Shown here piece by piece: positions 10,039-20,718 of a DNA stretch of 64,000 nucleotides. Made by a program: the position numbers and the translations under genes. Where the stretch lies: positions 35,106,346 through 35,170,345 of the forward strand of contig JANAVB010015600.1 in the NCBI GenBank assembly GCA_029216955.1, read 5' to 3'. This stretch comes from Iris pallida (lineage: Eukaryota > Streptophyta > Magnoliopsida > Asparagales > Iridaceae). The notes under the pieces are model-generated. The model made no database searches. It was not told the origin of the DNA and saw nothing but the letters and a program-made list of their open reading frames with translations. Position 1 is the first letter of the stretch. Every line of letters begins with the position of its first letter.

Positions 10039-12849
10039 ATGGCATCTCATACTAACAGAGGACGACGTCCGAGACGGAACATGTCCCAAACTCCAGGTCA
10101 ACAACAGTTCAACAGACTTCTTGATTCCTTTGAAGGAGTATATCAGAATACTCGATCAAGAAGACAAAGGCAATTGCAGACTTCTGATTCAGAAGCTGGG
10201 GGTACTCAAACTTTTGAGTCTGATACCGATAGTGTGGATTCATACTTCTATACAAATCCTTCCGTATCTTCAAGAGAGGTTGAATCCTACGCTGTTGGAG
10301 ATGAACTAGAGACGTCATCTGCTAATACAGAACAACGTCTCACTGCCGTTGAGCAATCACTGAAAGATATGCTTAACATGGTGCAAAGTATGCATCAGAT
10401 AATTTTGAATCAGCAAACTGCTCAACCGACGGTAATAACACCAGTACCAGTAGCAGCACAAACTCAAGATAGTCAAGGGGCTGAAATACCTTTGAATATT
10501 CAAGAGCCGGCTGTTAATCAGAATTCTGCATCTCCAGATCCCATCATTCCTGAAGATGTACCACCTCCAGTGGGGGTTACGGTACATCCAACAACCATTC
10601 AATCAAATGTGCTTCCCCAAACCAGTGAAGCCATTCAAGCAGTGCGTGAGCTCAAAGCACAGTTTGAAGTTTTGAGGCACAAAGATCAGCTCCAGAGGTT
10701 AGGGATCAAGCAACCTTATCCTCCTCATTGGAATGATGTACCCTTTCTACCGAAATTCAAGCCACAATCTATGGTTTTGTTCGATGGAAAAGCATCTCCC
10801 AGTCAATATATCAATTATTTTGATATTATGACTGTACACTTGCAGAAAAATGATGCTCTTCTCACTCGAGTGTTCATCGGGTGCCTGACAGGTTCAGCTT
10901 ACGACTGGTATCGTAGTTTACCCGATAATTCTATTTCGTCTTTTGACGAATTCAAGGCAATGTTTCTCTCCCATTTTTATGAAGGAGGTATGGACATGAA
11001 CATGTCTTCCTTGATATAAATCAAACAAAAGGAGAAAGAAGATACTCGAACGTTCATCGAACGTTTCCGACAGGCTACTTTAAAGATGCCTCCTGGTATG
11101 CCAGATTCAGCATTGATTGATACATGCAAGATAAATCTGCGACCATCCATCGCTGTTTTCATGGATTCCCAATTCTCAGATTGGGCTTCATTTATCATAG
11201 CAGCAGTTTCTGTCGAGACCAATGGTAGGTTGGCTCGAGAGCATGGGATGATTTTCACTTCAGAAGATAAAGGAAAGAAAAGTAATCCTAGTAATAATCC
11301 TGGCAATCGTAATGTGAGGAAAAAAGATACTCTTATGGTCAATCTTTCCAAGAACAAAACGACGCCGAACAATCAAGAATCTTCCAGGCCAAAGAAAGAA
11401 TATTCTTTTGACGAAAGTGATATCCCAGGGATATTTCAATGTATGGTGAAGAGTGGTAAACTTCAGATTCCAGAGCCAAAGAGGCCTAATGAGGTAAATC
11501 TGACTGATAATTCCAAATATTGTATCTATCATAGATACATCAATCATCCTACCAGTGCTTGCTATGTCTTGAAAAAGAAAATCCAAGAGCTGATAAATGG
11601 TGGTGCTATTGCTTTAACCAATGATGACCATACGGTTTCGACCAATATGGTTTCTCTTCAGTTCGGAGATTTTCCTCCACAGCAAGTCCCAGATGGAATT
11701 ATCCCAATTCTGAAGGCGACGATGAAGATCGTGAATATCCCGCCTGCTAGAGAAGAAAATGCAGGATTACTGCCGCTTACACTAAAGAATGGTGAAATCA
11801 TGTAGGTACATCCTGACTTAGTACCTGAGTTGGAAAATGAAGATAAAACTTTAAAATCCAAGAAGGGCAAGAAAGTCAGAACCTGCAACATGATTTCTCA
11901 TGTTATTCCAGATCCCGATGACTTGGATCACCTATGGGATGGCCTTCCTTTAGAAGATAGACTGAAAGGACTGAACATCTGTCCTCCAAGTCTAGCTCCT
12001 CCTACCAAGCCGAAGCTTACTCATCAACAGTGGTTAGTCATGAATAGTGTTCCTTTATATCGGGTACAACAAGTTTTTGCTGTTTATGAAAAAGCTCCGA
12101 CAGGAATTTCTCCTCGTATCCTGAATCCTTCTCCTCACGTAACTACAGTGACATCTATTCTTCATTCTTCTGTGGTTACAGAAAGTCCTGCCTCTTCCTC
12201 TTCTGTTGAGACACTTATTAAAAGTCCGCTGCCCACTCACTTGTATAGTCAGCAATCTGTTCATCTCATGAAGAAGATGGGTTATGACTTTCAAAAGGCA
12301 GAAGGTTTGAATTATGATAAAGGATTACGACTTCCTTTACAGATTCAAAATCAAAATTTCACTGTTGGATTGGGTTCTGAAGTTCCTCATAACAATCCAC
12401 ACAAGAAGAAGGCTAAGAGAGGGAAGACAAAATCCTGTAATATGGTACTTCCTTCTCCTGAGTCTGAAGAAGAAACTTTTACTGGTACAAGATCCGGAAA
12501 AGAGTACCATAAAGACTATGAGGGATCCTCCAAAGAAGCTGAAGACGTAGCGGAGACACTACCAATTCGACCTTCTCCTGTTCCTGCTAAACCTTCTGTG
12601 GTTGAAAAGGGGAAACAGAAAGCAGTACGCTTCGACGTCCCATTGAAGTCTGCTTCCAGTCAGGGGGTAGTGATGAAGCCTTACAAATTTGATATTCTAG
12701 CTCAGTTAGCCAATACTCCGGCTAGACTATCTATATTTGAGTTGATTCGCCTTTCCAGAGAAAGCAGAGAGACTTTGAGTAAAGCTTTACTTCAAGCAGA
12801 TTCATGCTTGGCTCAACTCAAGACTCCTGATAATATAACAATATCATAG
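10039..12849 (+). pseudogene. gag: gag of inner family A element, near-complete with two stops
   Basis: I chose the ATG at 10039 ('MASHTNRGRRPRRNMSQTPG') because the conserved, Arg-rich N-terminus begins there. A low-complexity acidic/Gln segment comes first, then the capsid-like block ('GCLTGSAYDWYRSLPD', 'FIERFRQATLKMPPGMPD'), a short Cys/His stretch near 11520 ('YCIYHRYINHPTSACYVLKK', a degenerate knuckle at best), and a G-patch-like segment near 12265. One frame runs throughout, broken by TAA at 11017-11019 (GAA in the outer copy) and TAG at 11803-11805 (TGG in the outer copy). It ends at a 14-nt deletion near 12848 that separates it from pol. In other copies gag and protease share one frame. 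Confidence 0.85.
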
Positions 12850-12850
12850 T

Positions 12851-15800
12851 GTGATGGAAGCAATTCCCAACATCACCTTTACACAAGAAGATATGCTGTT
12901 GAAGCATAACAAGCATGACAGACCTTTGTGCTACACTGGGTATATTGGATCCACTGAAATTGACAGGATTTACATTGATCCCGGGTCCTCAATTAGCATA
13001 ATTCTTCAGAGTATGCTAAGACCCCTGAGGATTCCTACTAGTGATTTGACTTACACTAGTACTACGGTAGTCGGTCTTAACTCTGGCAAGAGCAAGCCAT
13101 TGGGGAAGATTCGTCTGCAGATTCAGATTGGTGATCTTCGAACCATGGTAACTTTCTATGTTATCAACTCAGACGTCTCCTATAATATCCTTTTGGGGAG
13201 ACCGTGGATTCATGAGCATAATATTATACCTTCAACTCTCCACCAATGCTTCAAGTACGTGGATTCCCAAGGAGTTGTGAAGACTGAATTTGCTGATATC
13301 AATCCCTTCAAGGGTGTCGAAGCCTATTTTTCTGATTCAAGGCTTTATAAACAAGAGCATGTGAAAGAGATATCAGACATGGCTGAAGATCAATCACCTA
13401 CTGAGGATCAGTCTATTAATGAAGATCCACCAGAGGAGCAACCTTTGAAGATCATAGTCAAGGGACGAATCCAATCCCAATCTGTCAATGATCAACCTCT
13501 GATAATCAAGGTCAAAGGAAGAACTCAAACTTTATCTGAGGAATCAACAAATATTCCTGCTAAGAGCCAAGTTCAACCTTTTATGATCAAGGTTAAAGGG
13601 CGTACTTCTTGTACGAATGATCCAGAACCACCATTGATTGTCAATCTTGGTAAAACTACGCAGAAGACAGATAATGATCCATTGATGATTAATCCGAAGC
13701 GTAGCAGTCAAATTGTAAATGATGTAAATATTGATCATTCTATACTTTTTGATATCAATGAAGATTGCCTTTTCGAGTATATGGCTGTCAAATTTATTGA
13801 AAGGATGACCTTATCTTCTGATAATCAAAGTCATCTATACAAAAGTGACATTGAGCCAGAAGAAACTTTATACATCAATCATAAGGAAAATTCTTTCCCT
13901 CCTCATGTAGATGTTGGACCTTATGCTCAAAGGTTCCTAACATCTTCTTCTTATCTTCTACCTGTGGCCGTTTCATCACAAGCTTGCCTAACTTTTAGAC
14001 GTCACGAAGAATCTTATTTCGTAGTTCCGTCTGATAAGAAAAACAAACGCCAAATTGTGTTTGGCCTGGCTAGAAATATCTCTATTGCTCAGGCAGATGG
14101 GCTGGAGGATAAAGACAAGGGAAGAATCCGAATTGACAAGTATAGTCAACAATCTATCAAGATTATCCAGAACATAGGCTATGACTTGAAGACTATGCAA
14201 GGTCTCAATCAAGGCAAGGGTAGACGACTACCATTATGTGGTGATCCGTTTTACCAAAAGACTCGTCATGGGTTGGGATATGATCCGTCCCACATGTTTA
14301 AGGACGATATACAAGAAGAATTCTCTTCTAACTCTTCGCAATCATCGGATTCAGAAGAAGTCCAATTAACTGATATGTCTCGTTCCTCAGATGATAAATC
14401 TGAGCAAATATTTTCAGCTTACATGGTTCAAATTGATGGTGAATCAGAGCCATTTGAGAATGATCCTTGGGCACAACAAATGGATACTCAGTGGGAACTC
14501 CGTTTTGAACAGCGACAACCACCTACAGAAGATGAGGTCATCCAGATTAATGTTGGGGATGGAACTACGTCTAAACCAATATTCATCAGTAAAAATTTTG
14601 CTGAAGATGAAAAGGAAGAGTTGATAAAACTTATCAAAGAATATATTGACATCTTTGCATGGAGTTATGAGGATATGCCAGGGTTAGATCCTAAAGTTGC
14701 TACTCATAAACTCAATATTCTGGCCAATGTCAAGCCTGTAAAACAACAGCAACGGCGCTTTAGGCCAGATATGATGGATGCAATTAAAGCAGAAGTCAAA
14801 AAGTTGATCACATGTGGATTTGTTCGTGAGGAGCAACACCCGAATTGGGTTGCCAATATTGTTCCTGTCATGAAGAAGAACGGAAAAGTCCAAGTTTGTA
14901 TAGATTATCGAGATCTTAATGCAGCTTGTCCAAAGGACGAATTTCCACTTCCAATTACTAATGTCATGATAGACAATACATGTGGTTTTGAACGCATGTC
15001 TTTCATGGACGGATTCTCAGGATACAATCAAATCAAGATGCATCCAGAAGATGAGAAGCACACCGCTTTTCGTACATCCCTTGGGGTCTACTGCTATACA
15101 GTTATGCCATTTGGTCTTAAAAATGTCGGTGCCACATATCAACGGACTATGAGCAACATCTTTCAAGAACATCTACGGAAGATAGTTGAATGCTATGTAG
15201 ATGACATTGCTGTTAAAAGTCGATCAAAGAATGATCACATTCAGGACTTGAGGGCAGTATTTGAATTGATGCGCCAACATCAATTGAAAATGAACCCTAC
15301 TAAGTCTTTCTTAGGGGTTTCCAGTGGCAAATTTTTAGGATTTGTCATTACTTCTCAGGGTATCCACGTTGATCCTGATAAGGTTAAGGCAATTCTTGAA
15401 ATGCGTCCTCCTCGTAATCTGAAAGAACTCCGTGGCTTTCAGGGTCATATTGCTTATATCAGAAGATTTATATCTAATCTTTCTGGAAGATGTCAACCTT
15501 TCTTCCGTTTATTAAAGAAAGGCGTATCTTTTGTTTAGGATAAAGCGTGTCAGAAAGCCTTCAATGACATTAAGCAATACCTTACAAACCCACCTGTGCT
15601 GGTACCCCCGGTGGTAGGAAGGCCATTTTTGCTATATGTTCGAGCCTTAGATCATTCACTTGGCGCTCTTCTTGCACAGAAAAGTGATATGGGTCATGAG
15701 CAAGCAATATATTATCTGAGCAGAATGATGGTCGGAGCTGAACACAGGTATACTCCTGTGGAAAAAGAATGTCTAGCTTTGGTTTTTGCCGTCCAAAAGA

Positions 15801-17847
15801 CAAGACATTATGTGACATGGCAGACTATTCATGTCATCTCCAGAATAAATCCCATTCAGGTATTGATGAGAAAACCTAGCATTCTTAACTCCAGATTGGC
15901 CACCTGGACGATGTTGCTTACTCCTTATGACATGGTTTATGTACCTCAGAAATCAATAAAGGGTCAAGCATTAGCCGATTTCTTAGCTGCTCACCCTATA
16001 CCTGAAACATCAAAATTATATGAGGACATTCCAGATGAAGTCGTAGATTGTAACCTGACTTTGAAGAATGACATATGGCAATTATATTTTGATAGGGCAT
16101 CACGAGTAGGACCTAAAGGCAATATTGTCTCTGGGGTAGGAATCGTCTTGGTTTCTCCTGACAAAATGGTCATATACCGTGCCTATTCTCTCAATGAACC
16201 ATGCTCCAACAATATAGCAGAATATAATGCTCTATTGATCGGTCTCCAAGTTGCAAAACAATTGGGTATTGAGTTCCTAGAAGCTTATGGAGATTCTCAA
16301 TTGATCGTTAATCAAGTTAGAGGGACTTATGAAGTCAGAAATCCTGATCTCATCCCTAATCATCACGTGGTAGTCGAGTTGGTCCTTTCATTCAAAGGAT
16401 TCTTCATTGAATTTGTACCACGCTCTCAGAATATGGAAGCTGATGCTCTTGCTAGTTTAGCTGCAGACCTGGCTGTTCCAATCAGAAGACAAAATACAAT
16501 TACTTTGTTGGATCGAGACTTGTTCTATGTTAAGAATAATTTGTATATTGAACAAAGTTATACTACAGAGTCAAGTTCCTAATAGAAAGATTGGAGAGCT
16601 CTATTCATTGATTATGCAGTCCATGGAATTTTGCCTGAAGATCCAAAAGAAGCTGCATCAATCAAAAGACGATCGTTTCGATTTTGTTATGATTCGTCTT
16701 TACATATGCTATACCGTCGTTCTTATGATGGACTCTTGCTGCGTTGTCTCTCAGAAAGTGAAGCTAAACAAACACTGCGAGAAGCTCATGATGGTATTTG
16801 TGGTGCTCATCAACCGGGTCCTAAATTACAAGACCGCATTCGAAGAATGGGGTATTATTGGCCTTTTATGATAGCAGATGCCGTAGACTATGCCAGAAGA
16901 TGTAAAGCATGTCAGATTCATGCCGATTTTATTCATCAACCGTCTGAATTTCTACATCCTACAACAGTCTCTTGGCCCTTTGAAGCTTGGAGTATGGATG
17001 TCATTGGTCCTATTAATCCACCTTATGTCAAGGGACATCGGTTTATATTAGCTATAACCGATTACTTTTCTAAGTGGGCAGAAGCAATTCCCCTTGCGAA
17101 AGTGAAACATCTAATGTGATTAGCTTCATCAAGCACCATGTCATTTATCGCTTCGGGATTCCTCGACGGATAATTCATGACAATGGTCCACAATTTGCCA
17201 GTCAGGCATTTTATCGATTCTGTGACAAGAATTGAATTCAGAATTTGGCTTCTACGACTTATAATCCAGCTGCTAATGGTTTAGCCGAAGCTTTCAATAA
17301 GACGATCATTAAACTCCTCAAAAAGTTTGTCTCTTCTAATAAACGTGATTGGAATGAGAAACTTGGAGAGTGTTTATGGGCTTATCGAACAACAGTCCGG
17401 ACTCCTACTGGTTTTACACCATTCTCTTTGGTTTATGGATGCGAAGCTGTCCTCCCATTGGAAATCTAGATCCCATCTCTACAAATAGCCATTGCTAATG
17501 AGCTAACTACAGAGAATAATGATCGCTTACGACTCCAAGAACTTGAAGGATTGGATGAGAAGCGTCTTCAAGCACAACAGCATATTGAACTATATCAAGC
17601 CCGTATATCTCGAACTTTCAATCGTAAAGTGAAAGAGAGGATATTCAAGGTTGGCAAACTTGTACTAGCTATTCGAAGACCGATGGTAATGACTCATAAA
17701 AGCAAAGAAAAATTCCAAGCAAAATGGGAAGGCCCTTATGTAATTGAGTCCGTATTTTCCAATGGCGCCTATCGGTTATCAAAGCCCAATGGAGATCTAC
17801 TCATGATGCCAATCAATGGCAAATTTCTTAAGAAATACTATGTGTAA
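12851..17847 (+). pseudogene. pol: pol of inner family A element: protease, RT, two RNase H, integrase
   Basis: Order of domains: aspartic protease ('IYIDPGSS', about residue 45); a linker with repeated 'IKVKGR' units; a second G-patch-like segment (about residue 440); reverse transcriptase ('CYVDDIAVKSR', about residue 780); RNase H; a second, archaeal-like RNase H ('LYFDRAS', 'GDSQLIVNQV'); and integrase with an HHCC finger ('CKACQIHAD'), 'SMDVIGP', 'HDNGPQFAS' and 'NGLAEAFNKT'. The double RNase H is the hallmark of the Tat/Ogre clade. Breaks: TAG at 15536-15538 (from TGG), TAA/TAG at 16580-16585, a 1-nt frameshift near 17108, TGA near 17235 and TAG near 17467. The second RNase H has FDRAS where DGAS is usual. 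The final stop is at 17845-17847. Confidence 0.9.
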
Positions 17848-17881
17848 AAAAAGAAGAAGCTAGAATAAAAATAAAGCTCCT

Positions 17882-17887
17882 TTTATT
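17882..17887 (-). terminator. Possible poly(A) signal for antisense unit 1
   Basis: AATAAA on the minus strand lies 22 nt past the stop of the antisense frame that ends at 17909. The position is right for a plant near-upstream element, but the motif is common in AT-rich DNA. Confidence 0.4.
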
Positions 17888-17908
17888 ATTTTTGTTCGAG
17901 ACAAAAGA

Positions 17909-18202
17909 TTAAGGACGAGGGCCACTCCCTTCGTTGTTGAATACATAGTCAGCCAATGCATAGAAGGCGTCGTTTCCTGAACTCATAAAAAATTTACAGA
18001 CAGCCATCCTCGACGCTTCTTCTTCAGGAGTTTTCCCTGGCTCTACTAAGAAAGCAAGGATGTCTTCGGGTGGCTTGAGCGTAGAAGAGCTTCCACCTAT
18101 TTCGGTTGGGCCCGATACAGTGGGTTCAACGGGGAGTGCCTCAATGACATCCTCAACCTTTATGGAGACTTCATTCTTTTGCTGTGCATCCTCGGAAGAC
18201 AT
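17909..18202 (-). CDS. Antisense unit 1: 97-residue acidic protein of unknown function
   Basis: This frame lies on the strand opposite to pol, 61 bp past the pol stop. I chose the ATG at 18202-18200 (start MSSEDAQQKNEV) because it is the first ATG after a TATAAATA box about 52 nt upstream. The protein has an acidic, Pro/Ser-rich N-terminal half and a more compact C-terminal half ('AVCKFFMSSGNDAFYALADY'). There are no membrane segments or known motifs. A possible poly(A) signal follows. Antisense accessory ORFs between pol and the 3' LTR are known in some Tat-clade elements such as Grande. I do not recognise this protein. Confidence 0.6.
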   Translation of the reverse strand: MSSEDAQQKNEVSIKVEDVIEALPVEPTVSGPTEIGGSSSTLKPPEDILAFLVEPGKTPEEEASRMAVCKFFMSSGNDAFYALADYVFNNEGSGPRP

Positions 18203-18253
18203 TTCCAATAGAGGAGTGGAAATAAGAATAAAATGTTACAGAGAGTTCACACC

Positions 18254-18261
18254 TATTTATA
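18254..18261 (-). promoter_or_regulatory. TATA box of antisense unit 1
   Basis: Minus-strand TATAAATA in the context TCTATAAATAGGTG, 52 nt before the ATG at 18202. The core is identical to the LTR TATA box. Confidence 0.6.
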
Positions 18262-19023
18262 GAAGAGGACTGTTGATGAACCGGTCTTTGAGATTGAGAA
18301 CAACTCTTCATTCCCGAAAAGACCTGTCCATTCGTTCTATCGGGTTCTTCATTTAATTGCGGAATCGAATCAATATTTTCTTTTCCCGAAAATTACGATT
18401 CATTCATACATTAAGATGGACTTATATGCTCATGACATCTGTCTCCTTAGTCCCCAGCTACCAAGGTTTGGTTAAGCTGATTTCTTGTATCCTGGGAGAA
18501 GGATTTTAAATCTTCTATTTTATCAATTGATCAAAAAAATGGGATTCGTTATTTATCATGTTTTCATAACCTCTGGATAAATACTAAATCCACCTTCTTT
18601 TCTTATCTATCATTTCCATTTTGACCTCTGCATATATATTAATCTAATTTTCTTTTGAGTTCTTACATACTATCATGTCCATATTACCTCTGATAGAATT
18701 GTATACTCTAAAAACAGAAGACAAGATTTTATTATCTATCATGTCCACATTTCATCTAGATAGATACAAATTATTGAGTTTAGAAGAATTATCATTTCCA
18801 TTCTCATATCATAAAAGTCTATTACAATTCTTAGACTTTCTCACAAATCACAATGGAAATCTATTACATCTTGGATTTTCATTTCTATACACCAACGATA
18901 ACCTAATAGAGATCTATTTCTTCTTTGGATCTTCTTTGACGGGTTCGTTGTTGGTGGCAATTCCTGACTGTCTGAGCTCCAGTAGCAACAAGAGCAGTAG
19001 GAATCAAACTCTGGTCTTCTCTC
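18262..19023. other. Non-coding tail between antisense units 1 and 2
   Basis: AT-rich element tail. A plus-strand frame at 18675-19094 overlaps the antisense exon and has no recognisable motif; I take it as chance. The segment may hold the 3' UTR of antisense unit 2, but I see no clear poly(A) signal near its stop. Confidence 0.4.
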
Positions 19024-19820
19024 TCAGACGAGAGGAGAACCCCAGAGTATGGCAGTCCGAAGGCGTGTTGCTGCCAATACAACTGGTGGATTAGGGGCGG
19101 CCTTCCAGAGGAGATAGGAATGTATCCAGCATTGGGATACGATTCCTAGTTCTGCCGCAAAAGGAACTCTACTACCCGATTTCTCGGGGTAGAGTTGACT
19201 CCACCGTCCAACTCTCCGTGTATAAAGGCTCTTCCTACCAACAGAGGAAGACCCTTCTATCCCACGAAGAGTTCTGAGTTGTCTGATTTGCGCGTCAAAA
19301 GCGCATGAGCTCTCTGATGTTGATGTCAGAAGAATACTCCTCACAGCGTCAAAATCGCCAATGCCGGTTCTGGAAAAGCTGTTCAGCCAAACTTCTGCAG
19401 AAAACAACAAAGAAGAAGTGTTTTAAACAGAAGTATTATCAGATGCGTATTAAACGCTAACTAAAAAACAGATTCAGCAAGGCTTTTACGCCAGTACTTC
19501 AACAAGGCTTTTACGCCAGGGATTCAGTAAGGCTTTTACGCTAGTACTTCAACAAGGCTTTTACGCCAGTGATTCAGCAAGGCTTTTACGCCAGTACTTC
19601 AACGAGGCTTTTTACGCCAGTGATTCAGCAAGATTTTTTTACGCTCATCAAGGATTTACGCTCATGAATAGCTGTTTTCAACAAAAAATTCGAAGACAGA
19701 TATTTGCTTATGATCGAACTTACCACTTAAGTTGAAAGGTTTGGCTCTAATAGTGGTTGAATCCACGTCTAAAGACTGGGCGTACAAAAGAACGCCGTGG
19801 GAAAGCTCTGCCATTGTCAT
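19024..19820 (-). CDS. Antisense unit 2: two-exon gene, 155-residue protein of unknown function
   Basis: Exon 1 is 19820-19724 (start MTMAELSHGVLLYAQ). It ends at a textbook donor, AAGTG|GTAAGTTC. Exon 2 is 19394-19024, after a pyrimidine-rich acceptor ending TTGTTTTCTGCAG. Splicing joins a phase-1 G to AA, giving Glu and continuing without a break as 'VWLNSFSRTGIGDFDA' to TGA at 19024-19026: 32 codons plus one base, then 371 nt, total 156 codons with the stop. A TATAAATA box lies 73 nt before the ATG. A short upstream ORF overlaps the start. The product is basic in its second half, with no motif I recognise. The sense strand is non-coding here, so the frame is not a shadow of gag-pol. Confidence 0.65.
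19395..19723 (-). other. Predicted intron of antisense unit 2 (329 nt)
   Basis: The GT of the donor is at 19723-19722 and the AG of the acceptor at 19396-19395. A pyrimidine tract (CTTCTTCTTTGTTGTTTTC) precedes the acceptor, with a possible branch site CTGAT about 55 nt upstream of it. The intron holds the tandem TTTTACGC array. Confidence 0.6.
19471..19666 (+). repeat. Tandem TTTTACGC array (unit about 26 bp) in the element tail
   Basis: Units of the form TTCAACAAGGCTTTTACGCC repeat about seven times, alternating 'AGTACTTCAAC' and 'AGTGATTCAGC' spacers, followed by two looser TTTACGCTCAT copies. Each unit carries the family A LTR motif. The array lies wholly within the intron of antisense unit 2. 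Confidence 0.9.
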
Positions 19821-19892
19821 TTGTTGGAGAACAACATCGCAGAAAGTTATCTTCAGAAGAATGAGTACGAGAATATATGAAACATTCTCGAC

Positions 19893-19900
19893 TATTTATA
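19893..19900 (-). promoter_or_regulatory. TATA box of antisense unit 2
   Basis: Minus-strand TATAAATA (context TTTATAAATAGTCG) lies 73 nt upstream of the exon 1 ATG, placing a start site about 40 nt before the ATG. Confidence 0.6.
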
Positions 19901-20078
19901 AAGACTGAAAAAACTGTTGGGATGAGTCTATTTCGGGAGAAGATCCTATTTAAAGGCTCTCGTAACCACAAGACGGATGCCACGTGTTGGTTTGTTTCTT
20001 GGAAATTAACAACCATAGAAACAGTCAAAAGAAGTGCATAAACAAGTGTGCATCAATAGATGAGGTTAGCAGCAAAAT

Positions 20079-20084
20079 TTTATT
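20079..20084 (-). terminator. Possible poly(A) signal of antisense unit 3
   Basis: Minus-strand AATAAA, 56 nt after the stop of the frame ending at 20140. Confidence 0.35.
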
Positions 20085-20139
20085 TATAAAGGGAGAAATG
20101 GACCCCTACAAATTAAAGATTCGTAATACATAAAAAACG

Positions 20140-20391
20140 TTATTTCTCTCCTTCGTTGGGCTGACGAAGGGAGACACCTAGTTCGTGCATATTGCGAATC
20201 CCAGAGCGGCGCATCAGATTAAGAAACGCTTCGACATCTCCTGGCCCTTCGTACGCAGTTGGGGGACTACCATCAATGCGATTAAAGACGGCAGGAGTTA
20301 CTCCAAAACACTCTAAAAGGTTGCACGCCCGCTCGAAATCAAGCCTGGAGCTCGAAGCCTCTTTGTTGGTAATCTCATTCTTCGGCGCCAT
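20140..20391 (-). CDS. Antisense unit 3: 83-residue protein of unknown function
   Basis: I start it at the ATG 20391-20389 (MAPKNEITNKEASSSRL), the first after a TATAAATA box 42 nt upstream. The longer frame to 20448 would begin upstream of any transcript from that box. The N-terminus is charged and Ser-rich. The C-terminal half ('GDVEAFLNLMRRSGIRNMHE') looks helical. Its plan (short Ser/acid-rich start, helical end, tail containing NEG) resembles antisense unit 1, but the similarity is too weak to call homology. No known motif. Confidence 0.55.
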   Translation of the reverse strand: MAPKNEITNKEASSSRLDFERACNLLECFGVTPAVFNRIDGSPPTAYEGPGDVEAFLNLMRRSGIRNMHELGVSLRQPNEGEK

Positions 20392-20432
20392 GACAAAACG
20401 AGGATAAATGTCAAGAATAAAGAATTTGTTCT

Positions 20433-20440
20433 TATTTATA
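20433..20440 (-). promoter_or_regulatory. TATA box of antisense unit 3
   Basis: Minus-strand TATAAATA (context TTGTATAAATAAG), 42 nt before the ATG at 20391. It is the third antisense TATA box of the same core in 2.2 kb. Confidence 0.55.
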
Positions 20441-20707
20441 CAAATCAAAGCAACTCTTCACATTCCTCGTTGGAAACTGCTCACTCGGGAAGATAAGGAG
20501 ACATTCGAAAGTTTCGAGAAAGAAATTTATTGTGACGGTTAAGTGTTGACCGACATTATTTTTCTTGAAAATTACGCCGACTGTTGGATATCCCCGCTTT
20601 TACGCGGATGACTGTTGCGTATCCCGAATTTTACGCTGATTCGCCAAACTTTAACTTTTACGCTTCTGTTCAAAGTGTTTCAAATTTTTGAGATATTTGA
20701 AAACTTT

Positions 20708-20715
20708 GAAGGGGG
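20708..20715 (+). other. Polypurine tract of inner family A element
   Basis: GAAGGGGG, followed by TCT and the LTR start TGTAGGAGCG at 20719. This is the expected plus-strand primer position. The 270 bp upstream hold three or four further TTTTACGC motifs. Confidence 0.75.
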
Positions 20716-20718
20716 TCT

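Noticed and set aside
18675..19094. Plus-strand 139-codon frame in the family A tail
   Set aside because: It overlaps the better supported antisense exon, has no promoter or motif and an AT-rich, Leu/Phe/Ser-heavy composition typical of chance frames.
19747..20028. Minus-strand 93-codon frame overlapping antisense exon 1
   Set aside because: Its start lies upstream of the TATA box and no ATG follows the box in that frame. The frame beginning at 19820 fits the splice sites better.
17909..20391. Homology between antisense units 1 and 3
   Set aside because: Similar plan and a shared NEG near the end, but too little identity to support common origin by eye.
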